A stretch of 62,637 bases of DNA, taken from assembly GCA_029212965.1 (NCBI GenBank), contig JARGOV010000003.1:44293-106929 (forward strand), written 5' to 3'. Shown piece after piece: positions 19,045 to 28,113 of the stretch. The DNA is from Porticoccaceae bacterium (lineage in GTDB: Bacteria > Pseudomonadota > Gammaproteobacteria > Pseudomonadales > Porticoccaceae). The notes under the pieces are model-generated. The model was not told the origin of the DNA, made no database searches, and worked only from the letters and a program-made list of their open reading frames with translations. Each line of letters begins with the position of its first letter. Position 1 is the first letter of the stretch. The translations under genes and the position numbers were made by a program.

Positions 19045-19946
19045 TAGATCAATGCTTCCAGCGTTTCTTTAGCTGCGTCTAAAGACTGATAGCTAAATTC
19101 ATAACAGTCGCATTTAGAAATAAGATCGCCCAACACATCAAAACCCTGTAAACCCAACACACTGTAATTAAAACTATTTTCAGCTACCTTCAACAAGGCA
19201 GAAGCCCGAGTTAGTGAGACCAGGCATGGCTCTTCACCCGCCGTGTATTTAGGGAAAACAATCAATCCCGGGGCACCCTGTTGTGCACTCTGCTCAACAC
19301 TCATCTGCGGGGGGCGCATATGGCTAACGATGCCTTTAGCCGTATCCATAACCACCTCACCCATCACCGCGTCAGACGAATAATTTTGAATAATCTCGAT
19401 AGATTGATTTTTTAAACTAACAGGGCGGGGAACCGGGTAAATATCACCTGTCGCAGTCGATATAAGTGCCATTTCATCTGAAAGCAATCGCCAACCCTTA
19501 CACACCAGCGCTGCACAGAGTGTACTTTTACCACTGCCCGGGGTGCCCGGCAAAATACACACCACCCCGTTTCGCTCGATAACAGCGGCATGAATAATTA
19601 AATATTGATGGGCATTATTCGCGATAACCCAGTTTAAGCCCCACTCAAACATGGCAAAGGCTTGTATCTGGGGCAAGGGCTTAAAAGGAATAAACCCGTC
19701 GAAAGAAAAGATAACTTGTGGTCTAAACCAACGACGCAGGCCCGGCGGTGCATTGAGAGCAACACGGAAATCAATAAAATCAGTATCGCTCGTCAGCGTA
19801 AAAGCCCCGTACAGCTGCTCAAGACCTTCGGCAACAACCGTCAGTGGTGAATTAAGGCGAATGGTGAAGGGACCAATGTTTAAGCCTAAACCTTCCTGTC
19901 TTAAACGTCTGCGCAATTCTGCCCGAGGTAGAGAAGACAGCTTCAA
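19044..19946 (-). CDS. HprK-related kinase A
   Basis: 300 residues. The C-terminal half resembles the P-loop domain of HPr kinase/phosphorylase: P-loop GTPGSGKST (134–142) preceded by a conserved His region (IIHAAVIERNG), and an LLSDEMALI Walker-B-like strand. It has no match to the true HprK K/P-loop signature and there is no HPr or PTS gene here, so it is the 'HprK-related kinase A' family (TIGR04352-like), target unknown. It begins with TTG at 19946 and overlaps the stop of the PqqD-like gene by four bases (TTGA), a coupling arrangement. No Shine–Dalgarno is visible before the TTG. Confidence 0.87.
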   Translation of the reverse strand: MKLSSLPRAELRRRLRQEGLGLNIGPFTIRLNSPLTVVAEGLEQLYGAFTLTSDTDFIDFRVALNAPPGLRRWFRPQVIFSFDGFIPFKPLPQIQAFAMFEWGLNWVIANNAHQYLIIHAAVIERNGVVCILPGTPGSGKSTLCAALVCKGWRLLSDEMALISTATGDIYPVPRPVSLKNQSIEIIQNYSSDAVMGEVVMDTAKGIVSHMRPPQMSVEQSAQQGAPGLIVFPKYTAGEEPCLVSLTRASALLKVAENSFNYSVLGLQGFDVLGDLISKCDCYEFSYQSLDAAKETLEALI

Positions 19947-20233
19947 TGGGCTGGTTCGTTATTCACAGTTTCTACCAAACCTAGCTCAGTGAAGTTTGAT
20001 AACAGTGATGGGATATATTGGACCGCTTCATCACCAAAGACCGCTTTAAATTCCGTTATCAGATCTTCAGCAGAAACCGGGCTGTCGTCAATATATTGCA
20101 GGATATTGAGGTCAATCTTGTTTAATAAATGCGTATCGCCCGACTCAGTATGGTATACGACGCACTGCTCTCCCCAGCAATATGAATGCAAGAAAGCCAT
20201 GAAAGACTTATAAAATACCGAAGCGCTATTCAT
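19943..20233 (-). CDS. PqqD-like protein of the HprK-related kinase A system
   Basis: 96 residues of PqqD-like winged-helix character: a beta-rich start (YCWGEQCVVYHTESGDTHLLN), then ILQYIDDSPVSAEDLITEF and a C-terminal helix. PqqD-type domains bind precursor peptides and present them to modifying enzymes (known from PQQ, lasso and sactipeptide pathways). It sits between the twin-arginine protein gene and the kinase gene, in the same direction. The ATG at 20231–20233 has weak AGAG upstream. That it binds the neighbouring four-cysteine protein is inference. Confidence 0.82.
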   Translation of the reverse strand: MNSASVFYKSFMAFLHSYCWGEQCVVYHTESGDTHLLNKIDLNILQYIDDSPVSAEDLITEFKAVFGDEAVQYIPSLLSNFTELGLVETVNNEPAH

Positions 20234-20331
20234 ACTCTACTAAAATTACTTAGCGAAAAGTACATTTCTCCACAGCACGCCCTAGAGCTCGTGAAACACA
20301 CTAATAGAAACGCCACCACTGCTAAGTGATA

Positions 20332-20964
20332 TCACGGGTTACCGTGAGCTCCACCATTCCATGTGTAATCAAAAAAGTCAGTCAGACTTGTGAATGGAGC
20401 GGGGGGCTCGAGTAGAGGATCATTCCAATAGGCCAGAACTTGTTCCGTGGACAAAATATATCCATTCACCACCTTAGAGTTCAAGTATGCGGCTATCCAG
20501 TGTGTTTTTTTTGCGCCATTAACCGTAGCGCTGGATTGGTCACAAAAAATCTCTCGCATAGGGGTATCATCAGCTCCACCAAACACCGCGTTAAAAGGTG
20601 CGCCACCACTATAACTACTACACTTTGTCCAAGGGTTGCCGACCTTCTCGCCATAAGCCAAATCAGTTGTACCATAACCCAAATCACTAAGGGCTGCCGG
20701 CCATGCACCAATGGCTGGATGATAACCAGCCACGGTGCCATTTGGGTTCTTCCAGCCACCAGGACTCCACCCATATACGCAGGTGTCAGGTCCTTGCTGA
20801 GATGTATTGCCCGACATCATTTGTGACAAACATTGCGCACCAAACACAGGTTTACTCGCCAAAGTCATTATGACTGGCGCAGTCGCGCCAATTTTTGCTA
20901 GTTTTCGACGGCTCTGGTCAACGTCTTTATCCAGCTCTTGATTTTCCTTTGGTAGCTCACTCAT
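20332..20964 (-). CDS. Twin-arginine-signal, four-cysteine exported protein (unknown function)
   Basis: 210 residues, no recognised domain. Residues 18–24 read SRRKLAK, close to the Tat consensus, followed by a moderately hydrophobic stretch to about 43. The predicted mature part has four cysteines (45, 62, 115, 141) and is rich in Gly, Trp, Tyr and Asn, so it may be a disulfide-bonded or cofactor-bearing exported protein. ATG at 20964 has GAGG 7 bp upstream. It heads the PqqD–HprK–nucleotidyltransferase operon (98 bp to the PqqD gene, no terminator seen) and has its own sigma-54 promoter at 21028–21043. It is a candidate substrate of the enzymes encoded downstream; that is inference from position and shared regulation. 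Confidence 0.75.
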   Translation of the reverse strand: MSELPKENQELDKDVDQSRRKLAKIGATAPVIMTLASKPVFGAQCLSQMMSGNTSQQGPDTCVYGWSPGGWKNPNGTVAGYHPAIGAWPAALSDLGYGTTDLAYGEKVGNPWTKCSSYSGGAPFNAVFGGADDTPMREIFCDQSSATVNGAKKTHWIAAYLNSKVVNGYILSTEQVLAYWNDPLLEPPAPFTSLTDFFDYTWNGGAHGNP

Positions 20965-21027
20965 TTTAAAACCTCAATTTTCTATCGTCGGCAGCTATTA
21001 CGTATATTACAAACCATGCCATAACAA

Positions 21028-21043
21028 AGCAAAAATCACACCA
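21028..21043 (-). promoter_or_regulatory. Sigma-54 (-24/-12) promoter of the twin-arginine protein operon
   Basis: On the minus strand TGGTGTG-N4-TTGCT has GG and GC exactly 10 bp apart and matches the degenerate consensus TGGYRYR-N4-TTGCW at every position. The predicted start is near 21017, giving a leader of about 53 nt before the ATG at 20964. Confidence 0.8.
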
Positions 21044-21061
21044 AAAATAATAGTACTTTAT

Positions 21062-21074
21062 AAACAAAGGGTTA
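21062..21074 (+). promoter_or_regulatory. Candidate IHF site between enhancer and sigma-54 promoter
   Basis: AAACAAAGGGTTA matches the IHF consensus WATCAA-N4-TTR at all but one position. It lies 18 bp from the -24 element and 30 bp from the GTGTAA-N7-TGACAC box. An equivalent site sits at the same distance from the promoter of the PEP-CTERM gene. Confidence 0.55.
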
Positions 21075-21104
21075 GCAAAAACAAACACTTAACCACAAAG
21101 TGAA

Positions 21105-21123
21105 GTGTAAAAAAACCTGACAC
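21105..21123 (+). promoter_or_regulatory. GTGTAA-N7-TGACAC palindromic box (predicted PrsR enhancer site)
   Basis: An imperfect inverted repeat (GTGTMA half-sites around an A-rich 7-bp centre), 61 bp upstream of the sigma-54 -24 element. The same 19-bp box occurs twice before the PEP-CTERM gene (40849–40867 and 40971–40989) and was not noticed elsewhere when reading the window. PrsR as the binding protein is inferred from its class and position. Confidence 0.75.
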
Positions 21124-21177
21124 CAAACCCTCAACTTGTCGCTTGATAATAGAGAAATGCCACTACTTCAACTAATG

Positions 21178-22491
21178 CTATAAGCGCCACAAAGTAACTC
21201 CCTCATCTCGGCAAGCTTGTCGACCAAGCACGGATTTTATATCTATCAACAGGGCATTTTCAGCCATAATTTCTTTCATGTCGACAAGCGGTAACACCTG
21301 ATAAAACTGATGAGCGACGGCTAGTACCACAGCATCGGCCTCTGGTAACTGATCCCATGCCACTAACTCAACCCCATATTCTTCAAGGGCCTCATTACTA
21401 TCAGCCAGAGGGTCGTGAACAACAACGTCGCAACAGTAAGTTTCCAGCTCATGGATAATGTCAATGACTCTGGAGTTTCTCAAATCTGGGCAATCTTCTT
21501 TGAAGGTCAAGCCTAGGACGATGACCTTGGCACCATTGACTTTTCGGTTGTTCTTTATAAGCCCCTTAACAGTTTGCTCGGCAATGTATTTGCCCATGCC
21601 ATCATTAATTTGACGACCCGCTAGAATAACCTGGGGGTGATGACCAGCAGCCTCTGCTTTATAGGTGAGGTAATAAGGATCGACACCAATACAGTGCCCG
21701 CCAACCAGCCCCGGGCGAAAAGGTAGGAAATTCCACTTACTACCTGCCGCTTCAAGAACATCCAGTGTGTCGATATCAAGCTTATGAAATATCAAAGCCA
21801 GTTCATTCATCAATGCAATATTTAAATCACGCTGAGTATTTTCAATAACCTTAGCGGCTTCGCCAACCTTGAGACTCGCCGCACGGTGAACACCAGCATC
21901 CACCACACGCTCATAGAGACCGGCAACTCTGTCGAGTGTTTGAGGGGTATCCCCCGCTACGACTTTGACGATAGTTTCAAGCCGATTAATCTTGTCACCT
22001 GGGTTAATTCGTTCTGGCGAATAGCCAACATAAAAACCCTCTTGTTTTGACAGTCCGCTAGACTCAAGCCCACCGAGCCACGTCAGCCCCGATTGTTGTT
22101 CGAGAATAGGAATGCAGACTTCTTCAGTACAACCCGGGTAAACGGTCGATTCAAAAATGACAATTACCCCCGGCGACAGGTTGGCGCCGACGATTTGCGA
22201 TGCCCCTTTCAGCGGGCCCAAATCGGGTCGCCGCGCTTCATCTATTGGCGTTGGCACAGCAACAATAATCGCCTCAGCTTCCGCGAGTCGAGTGGGGTCG
22301 TTGGTAAACTCTAGCTGCGTAGCAGCTTGCAGCTCTTCAGTCGCCACTTCGCCACTAGGATCTAAGCCCTTGCGATAATTCTCTAGCTTACGCTGGTCGA
22401 GATCAAAACCAATCGTTGCAACCTTTTTGCCAAATGCAACAGCTAACGGCAAGCCCACATAACCCAAACCAACCACGGCAATTTTTTTCAT
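21178..22491 (-). CDS. Nucleotide-sugar dehydrogenase (UDP-N-acetylhexosamine 6-dehydrogenase, TviB/WbpO type)
   Basis: 437 residues. It oxidises C6 of a UDP-hexose, most likely UDP-GlcNAc or UDP-GalNAc, to the uronic acid for polysaccharide synthesis. Visible: N-terminal NAD site VVGLGYVGLPLA, the ESTVYPG segment, and the catalytic Cys in GGHCIGVDPYYLTYKAE. Similarity to TviB/WbpO rather than Ugd is judged from the VDPYYLTYKAE motif. ATG at 22489–22491 has AGGA 6 bp upstream; the TTG at 22509 is rejected. It is transcribed away from prsK, and a TATAAT at 22554–22559 is a possible -10 without a good -35. Confidence 0.92.
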   Translation of the reverse strand: MKKIAVVGLGYVGLPLAVAFGKKVATIGFDLDQRKLENYRKGLDPSGEVATEELQAATQLEFTNDPTRLAEAEAIIVAVPTPIDEARRPDLGPLKGASQIVGANLSPGVIVIFESTVYPGCTEEVCIPILEQQSGLTWLGGLESSGLSKQEGFYVGYSPERINPGDKINRLETIVKVVAGDTPQTLDRVAGLYERVVDAGVHRAASLKVGEAAKVIENTQRDLNIALMNELALIFHKLDIDTLDVLEAAGSKWNFLPFRPGLVGGHCIGVDPYYLTYKAEAAGHHPQVILAGRQINDGMGKYIAEQTVKGLIKNNRKVNGAKVIVLGLTFKEDCPDLRNSRVIDIIHELETYCCDVVVHDPLADSNEALEEYGVELVAWDQLPEADAVVLAVAHQFYQVLPLVDMKEIMAENALLIDIKSVLGRQACRDEGVTLWRL

Positions 22492-22695
22492 TAATTTTCC
22501 TGAATCCAAACTCTCAATCTTCCTTTATTTAAACAGCCCACAAGTTGATGGCGATTATAACGACTCTCCCTGGTAGCTAACACCAACAGGTTGGCAAAAA
22601 AGGCTGGTCGTGAATCAGCTTACATGCCTTTAACTTGTACTCACTACCGAGACTGTTAAGCTCGTTCGCTATTGCTGAGCCTAAGGGATCTACAC

Positions 22696-24774
22696 TTGAA
22701 TATCGGATTTATAAGCTACTTTGTAGCCTTTGTCGCTTATTTTGCGCTACTAGTATTACTGGTATTTTCTTGGCGAAGCCGTCAATTCGGCACACTGGTC
22801 ATTCTCGCTACTGCCTGTACTGCCACTTGGGCGGCTGTTTCTGCTGCATCAGCACTAGAGACAATCCAGCTTCCACAAATAATGACTCAGGCCTTTGAAC
22901 TCGTTAAAAATAGCGCATGGTGTCTATTTCTACTGAAAACTGTCAATCACCACAACACCAATAAGGCAGCTCTCAGCTTAGGTAAATTAACGACATCAAA
23001 TTGGAAAATACTTTTGATTGTCAGTTTCTCACTAGCCGTTGTTCTATTATTTATTATTCCGCTGACCACTCCCCACTCAGACTTACTCCTTTCGATTTCA
23101 AGAGATAGCTCGCTTCTCGTGTGGATAGGCATTGCTATTGCCGGCATGTTGCTGATCGAACAGATTTATCGCTTTAGTGAACAGGGTGACCGCTGGGCCA
23201 TTAAATACCTCTGCCTAGGCATAGCGGGCATGTTCGCCTATGATTTTTTCCTTTACTCAGAAGCTCTACTCTTCAAGCAGGTTAACCCTAATCTCTGGAC
23301 CGCACGCGGCTTTGTAAATAGCCTTGCCGTACCTTTAATTGCAATTTCCATTGCACGCAACCCAAAATGGGAGCTAGACATCCATGTTTCCCGCGATGTT
23401 GTATTCCACTCGATTACAGTAGTGGGTGCTGGCATTTATTTGTTGGCCATGGCTAGTGCGGGCTACTTTATTCGCTACTACGGCGGAACCTGGGGTGGCA
23501 CAGTACAAATCGTTTTTTTTGTCGGCAGCGGGGTTTTGTTAATAGTTCTGCTGTTCTCGGGAAACATTCGGGCGCAAACCAGAGTTCTACTGAGCAAGCA
23601 TTTTTTTAGCTACCGTTACGATTATCGGGAAGAGTGGTTGAAATTCACACACACTCTTGCCGCTAGCGAAACCACCGTTCCTGAGCGCATTATCCGCGCT
23701 ATTGCCAGTTTGGTTAGCAGTGAGGGGGGCATTCTCTGGGCCAGACAAGACGATGGTGCTTACGCTGTGCTCGCCAATTGGAATATGCCAGAACCCGGCT
23801 TCACCCAGAGCACGGAGCTCGAATCAATGACAACCTTTGCCGAATCCAATGCCTGGATTATCGACATTAAAGAATTTCAACAAAACCCGGCGCTCTATTC
23901 AGGGCTAGTGTTGCCGCCCTGGCTCACCACCATGGAGGGAGCCTGGCTCATCATTCCCCTCGATTTTAATGCACAGCTTTGTGGTTTTGCACTGATTAAA
24001 CACTCTGAAATACAAAGATCTCTTAACTGGGAAGACAGGGATTTATTAAAAACAGCGGGCCTGCAGGCAGCAAGTCACCTTGCGCAATATCAAAGCGACC
24101 AGGCTCTACTCCAAACCCGACAGTTCGATGCCTTCAATCGCCTCTCTGCTTACATTGTCCACGATTTAAAGAATATTTTAGCGCAACAATCACTTATCAT
24201 ATCCAACGCTGAAAAACACAAACACAAACCCGCCTTTGTTGATGATGTAATTTTAACCATCGAAAACTCAGTCGCTCGCATGACTGGCTTAATGGAGCAA
24301 ATGCGAAGTGGGCTAAGAGGAAGCGAACCGACTGATATAAACTTGGCGCAGCTTTTGAGGCAAGTCGTCAGCGACCACTCGTCACATTTGCCAGCGCCTA
24401 GTCTGGAGATTCAAGCAGATATTCTCAACGTGTTTGCCGACAGGGAACAACTTGCTACCGTCTTTTCCCATATTATACAAAACGCTCAGGAAGCGACGAA
24501 AAGCACCCAGTATGTCATCGTTCGTCTTTTCGAGGAGTCTGGGCAAGCCATTGTCGAGGTCGAGGATAACGGTTGCGGCATGGATGAAAAATTCATCAAA
24601 AATCGCTTATTCAAACCCTTTGATTCTACCAAAGGGTTGACTGGCATGGGCATCGGAGCCTTTGAGAGCCGAGAATATATACGCAGTTTGAGTGGCGATA
24701 TCAACGTAGATAGCAGCTCCGGCAAAGGTTCATTGTTTCGTATTATATTACCCTGCCGGCTTAGTGATCGATAA
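22696..24774 (+). CDS. prsK: PEP-CTERM system sensor histidine kinase PrsK
   Basis: 692 residues. The first 280 or so residues form about 8–9 membrane helices, followed by a GAF-like region (about 310–460) and a kinase core with His489 in VHDLKN, an N-box (NAQEATKS) and G-boxes (DNGCGMD, GMGIGAF). This architecture is that of PrsK, the kinase linked to exosortase loci. The start is taken as TTG at 22696, preceded by AAGGGA at 7 bp and giving the family-like N-terminus MNIGFISYF; an upstream in-frame TTG at 22672 has no ribosome site. prsR follows directly. The signal it senses is unknown. Confidence 0.92.
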   Translation: MNIGFISYFVAFVAYFALLVLLVFSWRSRQFGTLVILATACTATWAAVSAASALETIQLPQIMTQAFELVKNSAWCLFLLKTVNHHNTNKAALSLGKLTTSNWKILLIVSFSLAVVLLFIIPLTTPHSDLLLSISRDSSLLVWIGIAIAGMLLIEQIYRFSEQGDRWAIKYLCLGIAGMFAYDFFLYSEALLFKQVNPNLWTARGFVNSLAVPLIAISIARNPKWELDIHVSRDVVFHSITVVGAGIYLLAMASAGYFIRYYGGTWGGTVQIVFFVGSGVLLIVLLFSGNIRAQTRVLLSKHFFSYRYDYREEWLKFTHTLAASETTVPERIIRAIASLVSSEGGILWARQDDGAYAVLANWNMPEPGFTQSTELESMTTFAESNAWIIDIKEFQQNPALYSGLVLPPWLTTMEGAWLIIPLDFNAQLCGFALIKHSEIQRSLNWEDRDLLKTAGLQAASHLAQYQSDQALLQTRQFDAFNRLSAYIVHDLKNILAQQSLIISNAEKHKHKPAFVDDVILTIENSVARMTGLMEQMRSGLRGSEPTDINLAQLLRQVVSDHSSHLPAPSLEIQADILNVFADREQLATVFSHIIQNAQEATKSTQYVIVRLFEESGQAIVEVEDNGCGMDEKFIKNRLFKPFDSTKGLTGMGIGAFESREYIRSLSGDINVDSSSGKGSLFRIILPCRLSDR

Positions 24775-24790
24775 AAAGGAGCAATTAACA

Positions 24791-26149
24791 TTGAATGGAA
24801 CCCATAAAGCCTTATTAGTCGTGGAAGACGACCCCGGTTTACAAAGCCAAATGCGGTGGTGCTTTGATGATTATGAGGTCGCTATAAGCGGTGACAGAAC
24901 AGACGCCATCAATCAATTCCGACGACACCAACCCGGCGTCGTGCTACTGGATCTGGGGCTACCCCCTGACCCCGGCGGTGTCACAGAAGGTCTCGCCACC
25001 CTGACACAAATACTATCAATGGCACCGACAACAAAAATTATTATCGTCACAGGTGACAATGACCGCGCCAATGCAGTCAAAGCGATTGGATTCGGCGCCT
25101 ATGATTTTTACCAAAAACCTGTCGATCCAGAAACACTCGCACTTGTTGTTGACCGCGCCTATCGAGTCAACATACTAGAGCAGGAAAACCAACAACTGCT
25201 ATCCGCTCAACAAGCCATGCCCCTTGAAGGTATCATCGGCGCAAGCCCACAGCTACTCAATGTCTGTCAAACTATTGAGAAAATTGCTCCCTCTGACATA
25301 ACTACTCTGTTACTGGGCGCCAGCGGCACAGGCAAGGAACTGTTTGCTCAAGCACTACACAATCTAAGCCCTCGAGCAGATGAAAAAATTGTTGCTATTA
25401 ATTGCGCAGCGATTCCCGACAACCTACTAGAAAGCGAATTATTTGGTTATGAAAAAGGGGCATTTACTGGCGCCACTAAACAGACACCAGGGAAAATCGA
25501 ACTTGCCAACGGAGGTACCCTGTTCCTCGATGAAATAGGTGATCTGCCTTTTGAGCTACAAGCTAAGCTTTTACGCTTTCTACAAGAACGCGTTATCGAG
25601 CGTGTTGGAGGCCGGGTAGAAATACCCGTCGATGTGCGCATTATTTGCGCGACACACCAAGACCTGAAACAACATATTGAAGAGGGTCGATTTCGGGAGG
25701 ACCTCTACTATCGAATCAGTGAAATAAGCATTGATATCCCTCCGCTCAAAGACCGCGAAGGCGACCCGCTAATTCTCGCTAAAGCTTTTCTCGACAGATT
25801 TAATCATGAATTCAACAAAGGTATTCGTGGCTTTGACAAGAAAGCCATAAGTGCTATTGAAAACTATGAGTGGCCGGGAAATGTCCGGGAAATAGAAAGC
25901 AAACTAAAACGCGCTGTAATTATGGCTGAAGGTAATCAAATCAGTCTCGACGATCTACAGCTGACACATCCAACTCAAGAGGCTCTACCACTCAACCTTA
26001 AGCTAGTAAGAGAAGACGCTGAACGTAAAGCGATTCAACGGGCTCTTAGCCATACTGACAATAATGTTTCGGAAACGGCAAAAGCTCTCGGCATCACTCG
26101 CCCTACGCTTTACAGCCTGTTTGAAAAATACGGGCTTAACTCTAAGTGA
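24791..26149 (+). CDS. prsR: PEP-CTERM-box response regulator PrsR (sigma-54-dependent activator)
   Basis: 452 residues: receiver domain with phosphoacceptor Asp54 (VVLLDLGLP), AAA+ sigma-54 interaction domain with Walker A GASGTGKE, the sigma-54-contacting loop GAFTGA, Walker B LFLDEIGD, and a Fis-type helix-turn-helix at the C-terminus (ETAKALGITRPTLYSLF). TTG at 24791 is preferred because AAGGAG lies 9 bp upstream; GTG at 24764 would overlap the end of prsK. It is expected to be phosphorylated by PrsK and to activate sigma-54 promoters of PEP-CTERM genes. The two such promoters found here carry a common palindromic box (see findings). Confidence 0.94.
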   Translation: MNGTHKALLVVEDDPGLQSQMRWCFDDYEVAISGDRTDAINQFRRHQPGVVLLDLGLPPDPGGVTEGLATLTQILSMAPTTKIIIVTGDNDRANAVKAIGFGAYDFYQKPVDPETLALVVDRAYRVNILEQENQQLLSAQQAMPLEGIIGASPQLLNVCQTIEKIAPSDITTLLLGASGTGKELFAQALHNLSPRADEKIVAINCAAIPDNLLESELFGYEKGAFTGATKQTPGKIELANGGTLFLDEIGDLPFELQAKLLRFLQERVIERVGGRVEIPVDVRIICATHQDLKQHIEEGRFREDLYYRISEISIDIPPLKDREGDPLILAKAFLDRFNHEFNKGIRGFDKKAISAIENYEWPGNVREIESKLKRAVIMAEGNQISLDDLQLTHPTQEALPLNLKLVREDAERKAIQRALSHTDNNVSETAKALGITRPTLYSLFEKYGLNSK

Positions 26150-26166
26150 AGCAAGACAAGAAAAGT

Positions 26167-27687
26167 TTAACGAGACCCTTTTTTAAACAGGACAACCTCA
26201 ATAGTCTGGATCAAAGTGTAAGCATCCAGAAAAAGACCGTAATTCTTAACATAATATAAATCATACTGTAACTTAGACATTGAATCTTCGGCCGATGCTC
26301 CATAGGGGTAGCATAACTGAGCCCAACCAGTGATTCCCGGACAGACCCTGTGCCGCTCCTTGTACATAGGGTTAGCCTGGCACAACTCTTTGACAAATTC
26401 GGGGCGCTCTGGCCTGGGGCCAACCAAACTCATTTCACCAATCAGCACGTTCCACAATTGTGGCAGCTCATCCAATCGATACTTACGAATAAAAGATCCA
26501 ACCCGCGTAATTCTAGGGTCTTCCTTTTGCGCCCAACGCGCTACACCATCCGCCTCAGCATCCGTTTTCATGCTGCGAAATTTGTGTACATTAAAACACT
26601 GCCCGTTGCGACCTACCCGTTGCTGGCTATATAAAACCGGCCCCTTGCCTCGACTCTCTAACATTATAGCCACAGACGTCAACAGCATAAGTGGCGCACT
26701 CAAAACAAGAAGACCGATACTGACCATAATATCAAAACTTCGTTTAACACTCGCACGAATAAAGTGTCTGTTACAACCACCCGAATGAATGAACCAGCTC
26801 GGCTGAACAAGGTCAAGCTGTATCAAAGCGCTCTCACGCTCAAAAAAATCTACGGTGTCTGTAATATCGATTCCTTTCATACGGCAGTTTAACAGCTCAT
26901 CAGTCGGGATATTTTTACGCCGTTCGTCCAGAGCCAAAACTATCTCATCAATATCATTAGCAATAGCATAAGAGCTCAGACTCCCCTCAAAGGTGAGGAT
27001 ACGGCTTTGATCAACCTGAGGTGCTTGACCTAACTCTGACTCAATAAAGCCAACCAGGCGAAAGCCCCGCATATCTGCTTTACGGCGCAACCTGTCGATA
27101 AATTGGGCATTTTCTCCGGTACCCACAACCAAAACCCGACGCAATAAGACTCGCCCATCAACAAATTTATAAAATAATGCACGGATAAGGGCCAAGCCTG
27201 ATACCGAGGCAAGGGCACTTATCTCCAGCAAGCCATCTCCAGCTGAAAGAGAAGGGGTAAACCGATAGAATAATTTCATCGCAACGACAGCAAAGAAAAG
27301 CACGGCTATCAAGCGCATTACCAACCCGGACAACCTCTCTCGCTGACGAGTATCGTATAGACCCATCGCCACCATAAAAAACATGAAAACGATAGACATC
27401 AAGGCAATTTTCCCCCCTATTTCCAACGCCGATTGCGTGGCAATTTCAGTATTAGCGGGTAGAAAGTAGTTATATATGGCAGTACTAATTGAAAAGATAA
27501 TCACTAATTCAGACATTGCCAATAACAGAAACTGCGCATGAACGTAATGACCAAACAGGCGAAACTTGCCCGTTATACCTCGTGCACGAGGAAGACGAAA
27601 ACCGTCTCCTCTTTCCAAGTCTACTGTTTTGTCCTTGAAACTGGTTCTTGCAATTAACCCAGTATTCAGCTTTTCCATTTGCTTCAT
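26167..27687 (-). CDS. PEP-CTERM-type polyprenyl-phosphate sugar-1-phosphate transferase (TIGR03013-like)
   Basis: 506 residues. N-terminal membrane helices after RLFGHYVHAQ, a central Rossmann-like region (VLVVGTGENA), one more helix and the conserved catalytic domain of priming transferases (KFRSMKTDAE, RKYRLDELPQLWNVL, GPRPERPEF, and the ending YPYGAS followed by KLQYDLYYVKN). It transfers the first sugar phosphate to undecaprenyl phosphate in exopolysaccharide synthesis. ATG at 27685–27687 is chosen; TTG at 27744 and ATG at 27678 are alternatives. About 35 residues precede the usual family start. It converges on prsR with only 17 bp between. A second priming transferase is at 49111. Confidence 0.92.
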   Translation of the reverse strand: MKQMEKLNTGLIARTSFKDKTVDLERGDGFRLPRARGITGKFRLFGHYVHAQFLLLAMSELVIIFSISTAIYNYFLPANTEIATQSALEIGGKIALMSIVFMFFMVAMGLYDTRQRERLSGLVMRLIAVLFFAVVAMKLFYRFTPSLSAGDGLLEISALASVSGLALIRALFYKFVDGRVLLRRVLVVGTGENAQFIDRLRRKADMRGFRLVGFIESELGQAPQVDQSRILTFEGSLSSYAIANDIDEIVLALDERRKNIPTDELLNCRMKGIDITDTVDFFERESALIQLDLVQPSWFIHSGGCNRHFIRASVKRSFDIMVSIGLLVLSAPLMLLTSVAIMLESRGKGPVLYSQQRVGRNGQCFNVHKFRSMKTDAEADGVARWAQKEDPRITRVGSFIRKYRLDELPQLWNVLIGEMSLVGPRPERPEFVKELCQANPMYKERHRVCPGITGWAQLCYPYGASAEDSMSKLQYDLYYVKNYGLFLDAYTLIQTIEVVLFKKGSR

Positions 27688-28113
27688 CCCATATCCACTC
27701 GTTTTTTTGCACTTGCCCGATATAAAAAAACAACTTGCTAACAATAATTGTCTGTTGGCTGCCTCAACGATTTGAGGTCTTACGATTCATCAACAAACTG
27801 AGGGGGTAGAATTGTCGTACAAGTGCTTTTTAATACGAACAGGGCAACGATTAGCGGTCGCAATCCCTGATTAGTGGTCACTCTAAAAAGACTCTGGTGC
27901 TTGAAGTTTAAAGCCCTACCTAGAAGAAGGTTTTTGAAAACTCATAGAAGCACCCAAGAAGAGCGCGAAATTATAGACCAACATCACTCAAAATTCAGCA
28001 TCGAGAAAATTATTCAAAGAGTCAATTCCAAGCATCGAATAACTCAAATATCGCCATATCATCGGAACATACTAACCCGTGAGCTCTGGCAAGATATAGG
28101 ACTATCGATCCAG
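27688..28113. other. Gene-free stretch upstream of the sugar transferase gene
   Basis: 426 bp with no supportable gene. A plus-strand ORF here (27874–28140) overlaps the acyltransferase 3' end, starts without a ribosome site and resembles nothing. The only structure noticed is an imperfect direct repeat, GATTAGYGGTCRC, at 27849–27861 and 27869–27881 (20-bp period), which could be an operator. Confidence 0.6.
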
